A stretch of DNA of 13,419 nucleotides from contig JAFDCW010000200.1 of the NCBI GenBank assembly GCA_019312705.1, forward strand, positions 1-13,419, in the 5' to 3' direction. Within the stretch, counting starts at the first letter, position 1. Every line of letters starts with the position of its first letter. Made by a program: the position numbers and the translations under genes. Positions 7,830 to 13,419 of this stretch are shown here, in pieces. The notes under the pieces were generated by a model. That model saw only the letters and a list, made by a program, of their open reading frames with translations. It was not told the origin of the DNA and ran no database searches. Origin of the DNA: Deltaproteobacteria bacterium (lineage in GTDB: Bacteria > Myxococcota > Polyangia > Polyangiales > B10-G4).

Positions 7830-7849
7830 GGTTCCGCTTTCTTGGGACC
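7830..7849. terminator. Weak hairpin between convergent genes
   Basis: GGTTCC and GGGACC can pair (six pairs including one G-U) around an 8-nt loop, in the 33-bp gap between the kinase and the outer-membrane protein gene. There is no T-tract, so a terminator role is only suggested by position. Confidence 0.25.
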
Positions 7850-7859
7850 TCCGCTGCGG

Positions 7860-9212
7860 TCAGTACCACCCGCCGATGCCGAATGAGCCGACGAAATAGT
7901 CCCGGGCGATGTCCATCGAGAGGCCGAGGCGCCAGAGGTAGTCCTCGGACCAGACGCCGAAGACGTCCCACCAACCAACCTTGAAGTCGAGGCCGACGGT
8001 GTAGTGGAAGCGTGGGTTGGTGAGTTCGACCCGGCTGGGTTCGACGTAGCCGCCGGAGCGCAGCCTGATCCAGTTGGGGATGAGATCGGTCTCGAGGCCC
8101 CACCGCGGCGAGAGGTTCACGTCGTCACCGGAGTGCTGAACGCGCTGCGTCAGGAAGCTCTCGACGCTGACGGCCTCCCTCGACCGGCCGACGATGTGCA
8201 CAGCGGTGCTGATCAGCAGGTAGCGCCGGTCCTGGGCCCGGTATTCGCGGCGCAGGCGTCGCCAGGTCTCCGTCCTATAGAGAGAGCGTTCGTCCCTCGA
8301 CATTGACGCCCAGAGATCGCCGACTTCGTCCTGAACGACCTGGTCGACGTTCTGCCACACCGGATTGAGCGGGCGTCCGCCGAACTGATAGGCAAACCCG
8401 AGGCGCGTCTCCCACGGCTTGTAGACTGACCGTGGCAGATAGAAATCGTTCTCGATGACGTCGCCGTCCTGGGCGGCGCTGGTCTCGATGGGGCCTTCGA
8501 AGGACGCCGCGAGTCGGTACCGGCGACGGTTTGGTCTGTAGATCATGCCGACCTCGTAGCCGAGGCCGTCGGTGACGTAGAGATGCTCCTCGTCGAGGAT
8601 GTTCTGTCCGCCGACGGCTCGCTGAACGAGGACGATACCGCCGAAGCCCACGATCAGCTGGCCTTCGAGGAACTGATACGCCGCCTGGAGGCGCAGCTTC
8701 ATGAATTGGAAGCGGATCGTGGCGTCGTCGTCGTCGCCGGCGGCCGTTCCCTCGGAGTTGATCCGCGCCGTTTGGATTTCGAGGGTGGCCCCGACGCCAA
8801 AGGGCCCCCATTGGAGGTTCAATGCCGGCGCCAGGTAGGTGAACCCGCTCTGGTCGAATCCGGCCTCACTCGAAAAGCCGCCGGTATTGTAGAAGTCGCC
8901 GACCGAAAACGGCGCGTTGAAGGCGAAGCCCAGCCAGTAGTCGAAGTGGTCGACGGAGTAGCCCGGGCGGTGGGCGGCGGTCGCCGCGTTGACCAGGTTG
9001 CCATCGACGCCTTCGGCGATCGCAACGAACGCGCCGCCGAGGCCGATCATCTGGGCGCCGCCCTGGACCACCCCCGTATACAGGTCGATGGTGTAGTCGC
9101 TGCTGTTGATCTCCGACCCGTCTTCGCCGAGCTGGGCCGCAGCGGGGGCGGGGGTCGCCGCGAACGCTGCAATCGCTAGGGCAAATGCCCATATTGGCTG
9201 GTCTTGCCCCAT
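7860..9212 (-). CDS. FadL/PorV-like outer-membrane beta-barrel protein
   Basis: A 450-residue exported protein. The signal peptide is hydrophobic at about 7-26 with a cleavage after AAA (24-26), but its N-region (MGQDQP) lacks the usual Lys or Arg. Near the mature start, [20 protein letters not shown] recalls the 'G.GGAF.A.ADD' signature of the FadL/PorV/UPF0164 group of barrel proteins, which move hydrophobic compounds or assist secretion. Many alternating strands follow (for example [20 protein letters not shown] and [23 protein letters not shown]). The protein ends in an aromatic residue, Tyr, as expected for BAM recognition. A charged, helical insertion (about 300-335, with [13 protein letters not shown]) is unusual for a plain barrel and may lie in the periplasm. 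The start codon is held in an inverted repeat. The ligand is unknown. Confidence 0.75.
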   Translation of the reverse strand: MGQDQPIWAFALAIAAFAATPAPAAAQLGEDGSEINSSDYTIDLYTGVVQGGAQMIGLGGAFVAIAEGVDGNLVNAATAAHRPGYSVDHFDYWLGFAFNAPFSVGDFYNTGGFSSEAGFDQSGFTYLAPALNLQWGPFGVGATLEIQTARINSEGTAAGDDDDATIRFQFMKLRLQAAYQFLEGQLIVGFGGIVLVQRAVGGQNILDEEHLYVTDGLGYEVGMIYRPNRRRYRLAASFEGPIETSAAQDGDVIENDFYLPRSVYKPWETRLGFAYQFGGRPLNPVWQNVDQVVQDEVGDLWASMSRDERSLYRTETWRRLRREYRAQDRRYLLISTAVHIVGRSREAVSVESFLTQRVQHSGDDVNLSPRWGLETDLIPNWIRLRSGGYVEPSRVELTNPRFHYTVGLDFKVGWWDVFGVWSEDYLWRLGLSMDIARDYFVGSFGIGGWY

Positions 9213-9227
9213 GGCCTTCCGGCCATG
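9210..9227 (-). promoter_or_regulatory. Hairpin enclosing the SD and start codon of the outer-membrane protein gene
   Basis: The sequence CATGGCC-GGAA-GGCCATG is a perfect 7-bp stem closed by GGAA, a GNRA-type tetraloop in the minus-strand RNA. The loop and 3' arm contain the SD-like GGAAGG and the AUG at 9212. The fold would hide the start from ribosomes if the transcript begins upstream of it. Confidence 0.45.
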
Positions 9228-9234
9228 CTAGAAG
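9225..9234. promoter_or_regulatory. Overlapping divergent -10-like elements
   Basis: Plus-strand TGC-TAGAAG (9226-9234) faces the cyclophilin gene. Minus-strand TAGCAT (9230 down to 9225) faces the outer-membrane protein gene. They share the ATGCTA core, so polymerase could bind only one way at a time. No -35 elements are convincing. Confidence 0.3.
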
Positions 9235-9266
9235 AGCGCACTCTTTCGGAAAAGGACAATGGAGCG

Positions 9267-9785
9267 ATGGCTAACCCGACCGCGACCTTCGACACCTCCG
9301 TAGGTAACTTCAAAGCGGAGATTTACCTCGATCAGATGCCCGTGACGGCAAAGAACTTCCTCGACCTCTCGAAGGAAGGCTTCTACGACGGCCTGCACTT
9401 CCACCGCGTGATCAAGGGCTTCATGCTTCAGTTCGGGTGTCCGCACTCGAAGGACCCGAAGAGCGGCCGTTCCGGCACCGGTGGCCCCCCCCACGGCACC
9501 ATTCAGGACGAGCACCCGGCGGAGCACAAGTTCTCGAACGAGCCGATGACCCTGTCGATGGCCAATACCGGCCAACCCAACAGTGGTGGCTCGCAGTTCT
9601 TCGTCAACACGGTGCACAACTCCTTCCTCGACTGGTTTGGCCCCGGGGCCTCCAAGCACCCGGTCTTCGGCAAGGTCATCGAGGGCGAGGACATCGTCAC
9701 CAAGATCGAGACCAACCCGACCGACGCTCGCGACAACCCCGCGACGCCGATCCAGGTTCGGCGCATCACCGTCGAAGGCTACTGA
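9267..9785 (+). CDS. Cyclophilin-type peptidyl-prolyl cis-trans isomerase
   Basis: Catalyses proline cis-trans isomerisation during protein folding. The 172 residues match single-domain bacterial cyclophilins, and there is no signal peptide, so it is cytoplasmic. [11 protein letters not shown] (45-55) carries the catalytic Arg47. [18 protein letters not shown] (97-114) and [10 protein letters not shown] (131-140) complete the active site. A Trp at 123, near the cyclosporin-contact position, is kept. An insertion at about 58-90 ([22 protein letters not shown]) is of the 'divergent-loop' type found in many bacteria and plants. I chose the ATG at 9267 because it begins the conserved domain, with AAAGGA about 11 nt upstream. 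The longer frame from a TTG at 9204 would run through the divergent promoter region. It is divergent from the outer-membrane protein gene. Confidence 0.95.
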   Translation: MANPTATFDTSVGNFKAEIYLDQMPVTAKNFLDLSKEGFYDGLHFHRVIKGFMLQFGCPHSKDPKSGRSGTGGPPHGTIQDEHPAEHKFSNEPMTLSMANTGQPNSGGSQFFVNTVHNSFLDWFGPGASKHPVFGKVIEGEDIVTKIETNPTDARDNPATPIQVRRITVEGY

Positions 9786-9788
9786 GCG

Positions 9789-9808
9789 CCGAGGGCCCGA
9801 GCCCTCGG
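9789..9808. terminator. Strong hairpin between convergent genes
   Basis: CCGAGGGC and GCCCTCGG form a perfect 8-bp stem with a CCGA loop, starting 4 nt after the cyclophilin stop and lying before the convergent lipoprotein gene. No T-tract follows on either strand. It is probably a bidirectional pause or terminator hairpin. Confidence 0.5.
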
Positions 9809-9855
9809 AGCAGGCGGGGGAGCACTTCGCCACCATAGGACCCAACGCGATTGCG

Positions 9856-11067
9856 TCAACGAGCGGCCGAGATGCCCGAGATGGCCAGGAGGGTCTGGCG
9901 GGTGAGCTCGCCGATGCGCGCCGTGCGCTCTCGGTGCCACCGCGTCGAAACGGCGAGCAGGTAACGGCGCCCAGTCACCTCGTCGGTGATCAAGCCGTGG
10001 TCGAGGGCGTCGTCGCCGGGCACCGTGCCCGTCTTGTTCAGCACGGCGACTGGCCCGAGGGCGGCCTCGGCGCCGGGGGCGATGCGCGAATAGGACTCTC
10101 TGAGCGCGTCGTGGATGACCGTGACGTCCTCGTCGCTCAGATTGAATCGCTCTGCCGCGGGGAGCTCGTGGTGCAGCGTGACTCGGCGCATGACCGAGAG
10201 CAGCTCGTAGAGGCTGGTGCAGTTGCCCGCGGCCGGGCATCGACCGTAGAGATGCGGGGCGATGCGCTCGGGGATGGTCCCGCGGCGGCCGCCTTCCCGG
10301 TAACGAATCGCCGGTGACGTGCGGAGGGCCAGGTCCGTGACGCCTTCGGGGCGCGTATAGCGCCGCTGCATGATCGTGTCGTGCAGGCCCCACCGAGGGA
10401 AGACCGTCTCGTTGATGTTGCGCATGCCGGCGATGAGCACTGTCCGGTTGTAGGCGGGGTTGTTGCTGACCTGGATCGCGAGTCGAATGATCTCCTTCGC
10501 CGGGCCGTGGTAGCGGCCGTCGAGGTCTTCGAAGGTCAAGATGGCGGCGCCGGTCAACCCGTACTCGTGCAGCGTTTCGAGGGCCGCGATGGCGGTCATC
10601 ACCTTGATCGTGGACGCCGGCCAAAAGTGCTCGTGGGATGGCGTGAGGCCCGAGTGGCCGAGGCTGAACCACTCGAAGTGGGTGGCGGAGCCTTCGAGCT
10701 CGCGCCCCACCATGACGAAGGAGCCCTCCGGGGGCTCGTAGCCTGCGTCGTCGAAAGCGGCGCCGAGGGTGTGCTCATCGACGCGGAGAGCCGGGGCCTC
10801 CGCGATGGGCGCCGGGGCTTCGGTGGGTGGAGGGTCCTGCGGCGCTTCGGCCGACGGCTCGTCTGGCTGCTCGTCTGGTGTCTGCGCCGGCTCCACTTCG
10901 CCGACGACGACGGCTTCGGCCGGATCATCCGCAGTCGCAGCGGGCGCCGAAGTGCTGGTCCGTGTGATCGGGTCCACGGCTGCACCCTGGGTCGGTGACG
11001 AACACGCCGTCGCGGGGAGCGCGATAACGGATGCGACCAGAGTGGCGGCGAGGGAGTACACCGGCAT
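9856..11067 (-). CDS. Lipoprotein with a beta-lactamase/PBP-like serine hydrolase domain
   Basis: A 403-residue exported protein with a hydrophobic leader and a lipobox ending ATAC (Cys22), so it is likely lipid-anchored. A Pro/Glu/Ala-rich linker (about 40-95) would span the periplasm. The catalytic domain has all three penicillin-recognising motifs: STIK (Ser152, Lys155), SNN (201-203) and KTG (345-347). The spacing fits class A beta-lactamases and D-Ala-D-Ala carboxypeptidase relatives (Beta-lactamase2 group). I cannot find a clear ExxLN omega-loop Glu, so true beta-lactamase activity is doubtful; a cell-wall peptidase or esterase is as likely. Two cysteines (277, 283) may form a disulfide. 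The ATG at 11067 has no SD. A -10-like TACGCT (11075-11070) lies only 2 nt before it but 8 nt before an in-frame GTG at 11061, which may be the real leaderless start. Confidence 0.82.
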   Translation of the reverse strand: MPVYSLAATLVASVIALPATACSSPTQGAAVDPITRTSTSAPAATADDPAEAVVVGEVEPAQTPDEQPDEPSAEAPQDPPPTEAPAPIAEAPALRVDEHTLGAAFDDAGYEPPEGSFVMVGRELEGSATHFEWFSLGHSGLTPSHEHFWPASTIKVMTAIAALETLHEYGLTGAAILTFEDLDGRYHGPAKEIIRLAIQVSNNPAYNRTVLIAGMRNINETVFPRWGLHDTIMQRRYTRPEGVTDLALRTSPAIRYREGGRRGTIPERIAPHLYGRCPAAGNCTSLYELLSVMRRVTLHHELPAAERFNLSDEDVTVIHDALRESYSRIAPGAEAALGPVAVLNKTGTVPGDDALDHGLITDEVTGRRYLLAVSTRWHRERTARIGELTRQTLLAISGISAAR

Positions 11068-11164
11068 CTAGCGTAACCAACGATCGACGCTGTGCAGAAC
11101 ATTCCCGCAAAAGGGCCGGTGCCGGTATCCCGCGCGAGCCTGGACGGGCCGCCCCAGCGGGACC
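11068..11164 (-). other. 97-bp spacer between phosphotransferase and lipoprotein genes
   Basis: The spacer holds a direct repeat GCCGGT GCCGGT (around 11116) and a short CCGC/GCGG inverted repeat just after the phosphotransferase stop. No gene is visible. It may carry the lipoprotein promoter (TACGCT at 11075-11070). Confidence 0.3.
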
Positions 11165-12202
11165 TCAACGCCGAAAGGCGGCCGCGACGATTTCCTCGAG
11201 CCGCCCTCGGGCGTCTCGCACCGCGACGGCGAGGCTGAGCTGCGAGGCGGCGCGAACGCGGTTGTGTTCGCTGCGCGACGGGAAGCGCGCCTCGTCCCAG
11301 CCGAAGTAGCTTTCGTTCAAGGCGTCGGCGGCGAAACGGGCGGCGAGCTCGAGGGCGATGGTCTCGAAGCCGGAGACCAAGGAGTGCACTTCGTCGTCGG
11401 TCAGCATCGACCCTGCGGCGCTTGCGTACCCGGCGATGGCGCCCGCGAAGATCGCCTCGTCGAGGGCGGCTGGGGACTCCTCGCCGGCGGGGTTGCACCA
11501 GCTTCGCAGGGCATCGCCGAGCTCGATGGCGAGGGTGGACTTGGCCATCGTATCGAGGTCCACGAGGGCCCTCGCGGCGGTCAGGTCGTCGTCGAAGAGC
11601 AGGTTCGAGATCTTCAGGTCGCCATGGATGATGCGCTCCGGGAGTTCCGGGATGGCGGGCAGGTCGTCGCCGTGGGCGAGGATGGCGTGGCCGAGGGGTA
11701 GGACGGCGTCGGCGTTGGCGTGCTCGCGGCGCTGATCGAGGGCGCGGCGGAGGGTCTCGAGATGCCGCGGCGTATCGTGGGCTCCGGGGCGGCTGAAGTG
11801 AAACTCGTGCTCGAAGTCTCGGAGGGCGAGGTGGAAGCGGCCGATGAGCTCGCCCGCGGCCTGGGCGACGGCGGGGTTCGGGACCTTCTCGATGGTCCGG
11901 CCCGCCACGAAGGTCAGCGCTCGGTATACGCCGCCGTCGACGGCCACGAAGGGGGCGCCGCGGGTTGCTCGCACCAGGCGCGGCGTTGTCAGGCCCTGGG
12001 CCGCCAGGCGCGTGGTGATGGCGTCGATGTCGAGGTTCACCTCGCCCCCAAAGATCGGATGTAGCCGCTGGAAGATGACTCGGCGCGCCCCGTCGGTGAC
12101 CAGGTAGGTTTGGTTGATCAGGCCGATGGAGATGGGGCAGACTTCTGCGCTTTCGAGGCCAAAGGCCCCGAGGACCTCCGGAGGAAGGGCGTTGTCTCGC
12201 AT
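11165..12202 (-). CDS. APH/NahK-like small-molecule phosphotransferase
   Basis: ATP-dependent kinase of the aminoglycoside phosphotransferase/choline kinase superfamily, 345 residues, cytoplasmic. The N-lobe has GLINQTYLV (27-35) and RVIFQRLHPIFGG (41-53), forms typical of the N-acetylhexosamine 1-kinase (NahK)-like branch rather than of resistance enzymes. The catalytic loop HGDLKISN (193-200) includes Asp195 and Asn200. LVDLDTM supplies the metal-binding acid (Asp215 or Asp217). GDALRSWCN follows, as in sugar kinases. I chose the ATG at 12202 (MRDNALPP). An extended -10-like TGGTAGCAT ends 7 nt before it, and the longer frame to 12310 adds residues unlike the family. A sugar or amino-sugar substrate is inferred. 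It is divergent from the Rieske-ThDP gene, which may be coincidental or may indicate shared regulation. Confidence 0.87.
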   Translation of the reverse strand: MRDNALPPEVLGAFGLESAEVCPISIGLINQTYLVTDGARRVIFQRLHPIFGGEVNLDIDAITTRLAAQGLTTPRLVRATRGAPFVAVDGGVYRALTFVAGRTIEKVPNPAVAQAAGELIGRFHLALRDFEHEFHFSRPGAHDTPRHLETLRRALDQRREHANADAVLPLGHAILAHGDDLPAIPELPERIIHGDLKISNLLFDDDLTAARALVDLDTMAKSTLAIELGDALRSWCNPAGEESPAALDEAIFAGAIAGYASAAGSMLTDDEVHSLVSGFETIALELAARFAADALNESYFGWDEARFPSRSEHNRVRAASQLSLAVAVRDARGRLEEIVAAAFRR

Positions 12203-12209
12203 CGCGCGC

Positions 12210-12218
12210 ATGCTACCA
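12210..12218 (-). promoter_or_regulatory. Extended -10-like element for the phosphotransferase gene
   Basis: On the minus strand TGG-TAGCAT ends 7 nt before the ATG at 12202, with no SD between. This is the best match in the window to an extended -10 (TGnTAnnnT) at leaderless spacing. It overlaps the end of a perfect palindrome at 12217-12226. Confidence 0.5.
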
Positions 12219-12226
12219 GGCGCCTG
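12217..12226. promoter_or_regulatory. 10-bp perfect palindrome next to the promoter, candidate operator
   Basis: CAGGCGCCTG is its own reverse complement and overlaps the TG extension of the phosphotransferase promoter within the divergent control region. Such short GC palindromes also arise by chance in this base composition. Confidence 0.25.
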
Positions 12227-12282
12227 CCTCGGGAGCCCGCCCAGACGGCGTGCTTGGTCCCGTGTAACCTCTGTGCCGGCCA

Positions 12283-12307
12283 GGGGGTTCCGGGGGCCTG
12301 GGGGCGG
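12283..12307 (+). promoter_or_regulatory. G-run cluster with quadruplex potential upstream of the Rieske-ThDP gene
   Basis: Three GGGGG runs (12283-12287, 12292-12296, 12300-12304) and a final GG (12306-12307) are separated by 1-4 nt on the coding strand. They lie 19-43 nt before the ATG at 12326 and just before TATGAAGGG. They could form a two-tier quadruplex. A regulatory role is speculative. Confidence 0.3.
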
Positions 12308-12325
12308 CACTATGAAGGGTCGGTT

Positions 12326-13419
12326 ATGACGAAAAAGCGTGTCTGGCTTAAGGCGCTCGACGCCGAGGAGCTACCCGACGGCCGAGTGAAGGCGGTCACC
12401 TGCGGCCATCGCACGCTCTGCCTCACTCACTTCGAGGGCGAGTACGGTGCCCTCGACAATCGCTGCCCGCACCAAGGAGGCCCCCTCGGGGAGGGCTCCA
12501 TCGAGAACGGTTGGCTGCGGTGTCCGTGGCACGGATGGGACTATCACCCGACGACCGGCGCGTCGCCGGGGGACTTTGGAGATACCCTCGAAACCTTCCA
12601 GACCGAGGTGCGTGACGACGGAGTCTACGTCGCTCTCGACCAGGAGGATGCCCACGTCGATACCGTGTCCGACGTCATGGCTCGCACGCTGACCAACTGG
12701 GGAGTGAAGTGGACCTTCGGCATGGTCGGACACAGCAACCTCGGCCTCGCCGATGCCCTGCGCCGCGAGTCGGTCGAGGGGCGCCTACGCTACGTAGGCA
12801 TTCGCCACGAGGGCGCCGCCAGTTTCGCGTGCTCGGCCTACGGCAAGCTCACGGGCCGTCCGGCATCGTGCCTGACCATCGCAGGCCCCGGGGCCACCAA
12901 CCTGCTCACGGGGCTGTGGGACGCCAATGTCGACGGGGCGCCGGTGCTCGCGCTGACGGGCCAGGTGGACACCCAGGTCCTCGGACCGGGGGCCTTCCAG
13001 GAGGTCGACCTTTCCGCGGCCTACGGCAAGGTGGCGCAATGGAGTCAGACGGTTCTGCACGACTCGCGTCACGCAGAACTCGTGAACCTCGCGTGCAAGA
13101 GCGCCATTCTCAATCAGGGCGTTTCGCACCTCATCTTCCCAGACGAGGTGCAGACCCTCGAGGCCGGGGGCACCAAGCCTGGGGGCCCTGAAGGGCGCCT
13201 ACCGCAGCGGGAGATCGCTCCCCCCGAAGCTGCGCTCTCCGAGGCGAGTACGCTCCTCGCCAAGGCCGAGCGTCCCGTGATCATCGTCGGCCACGGCGCG
13301 CGCTTCCACATGGACGGCATCGTGGCCCTCGCCGAGAGCCTCGACTGCCCGGTCATCACGACCTTCAAGGCCAAGGGGCAGATCGCCGACGACCACCCCC
13401 TCGGCTGCGGCGTCATCGG
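12326..13419 (+). CDS. Rieske [2Fe-2S] domain fused to a ThDP-dependent enzyme (pyruvate oxidase/acetolactate synthase family), 3' end outside window
   Basis: The open frame gives 364 codons and continues past the edge. Residues 5-105 form a Rieske ferredoxin-type domain with both cluster-ligand boxes: CPHQGGPLGEG (Cys47, His49) and CPWHGWDY (Cys66, His69), with 16 residues between His49 and Cys66. After a linker of only about 8 residues, a ThDP PYR domain begins (SDVMARTLTNWGVKWTFGMVG, from 115). It includes RHEGAASFACSAYGKLTG with the cofactor-activating Glu162, GPGATNLLTGLWDANVD and FQEVDL. The central domain starts at about 290 (PVIIVGHGARF, then TFKAKGQIADDHPL), closest to oxidase and decarboxylase members. 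An SD-like GAAGGG lies 6 nt before the ATG. The enzyme probably cleaves a 2-keto acid such as pyruvate and passes electrons to the Fe-S cluster. Whether it binds FAD cannot be seen, and the C-terminal PP domain lies outside. Confidence 0.88.
   Translation, partial: MTKKRVWLKALDAEELPDGRVKAVTCGHRTLCLTHFEGEYGALDNRCPHQGGPLGEGSIENGWLRCPWHGWDYHPTTGASPGDFGDTLETFQTEVRDDGVYVALDQEDAHVDTVSDVMARTLTNWGVKWTFGMVGHSNLGLADALRRESVEGRLRYVGIRHEGAASFACSAYGKLTGRPASCLTIAGPGATNLLTGLWDANVDGAPVLALTGQVDTQVLGPGAFQEVDLSAAYGKVAQWSQTVLHDSRHAELVNLACKSAILNQGVSHLIFPDEVQTLEAGGTKPGGPEGRLPQREIAPPEAALSEASTLLAKAERPVIIVGHGARFHMDGIVALAESLDCPVITTFKAKGQIADDHPLGCGVI

Noticed and set aside
9779..10672. 297-codon minus-strand frame overlapping the lipoprotein gene
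   Set aside because: It is Arg/Pro/His-rich and in a shifted frame relative to the gene carrying SxxK, SNN and KTG motifs.
11165..12202. Aminoglycoside resistance gene
   Set aside because: The fold is shared, but the N-lobe signature resembles NahK-like sugar kinases and nothing nearby suggests a resistance cassette.
1..13419. CRISPR array, insertion sequence or phage genes
   Set aside because: No regularly spaced repeats, no transposase or integrase-like frames and no terminal inverted repeats were seen.

Overview
This is a gene-dense stretch of high-GC DNA (about two-thirds G+C by eye) with strong third-position GC bias. The content suggests a Gram-negative, myxobacteria-like (Myxococcota or 'deltaproteobacterial') genome. 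It has three predicted outer-membrane beta-barrel proteins with signal peptides, a lipoprotein, a Hanks-type Ser/Thr kinase with a 'GEGGMGEVW' P-loop, and a housekeeping asnS. The taxonomic call is an inference. I see no transposase, integrase, tRNA, rRNA or CRISPR array, so the region reads as chromosome rather than an island.

Layout from left to right. (1) 1-1466 (+): a Baeyer-Villiger-type flavin monooxygenase, truncated by the left edge. (2) 3091-1485 (-): two translationally coupled secreted beta-barrel-like proteins. (3) 3181-4020 (+): an unrecognised cytoplasmic protein, possibly GAF/roadblock-like. (4) 4063-5466 (+): asparaginyl-tRNA synthetase. It is followed by a spacer with three consecutive hairpins and then an alpha/beta hydrolase at 5619-6428. 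(5) 6467-7826 (+): a membrane-anchored Ser/Thr kinase whose reading frame breaks near 7397. The break removes the catalytic loop and the DFG motif, so I call it a pseudogene or a sequence error. (6) 9212-7860 (-): a FadL/PorV-like outer-membrane barrel, divergent from a cyclophilin at 9267-9785 (+). (7) 11067-9856 (-): a lipoprotein with a penicillin-recognising serine-hydrolase domain (SxxK, SNN, KTG). (8) 12202-11165 (-): an APH/NahK-like small-molecule kinase. (9) 12326 to the right edge (+): a protein that fuses a Rieske [2Fe-2S] domain to a thiamine-diphosphate enzyme of the pyruvate oxidase/acetolactate synthase family, truncated by the right edge.

Most genes look like independent units with short spacers; the only clear operon is the overlapping OMP pair. 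The best candidates for something new are three. The first is the Rieske-ThDP fusion, which suggests an oxidative ThDP enzyme with a built-in electron acceptor. The second is a recurring -10-like element lying only 6-8 nt before several start codons, a pattern that predicts leaderless mRNAs. The third is a start-codon hairpin with a GNRA-type loop in front of the large outer-membrane protein.
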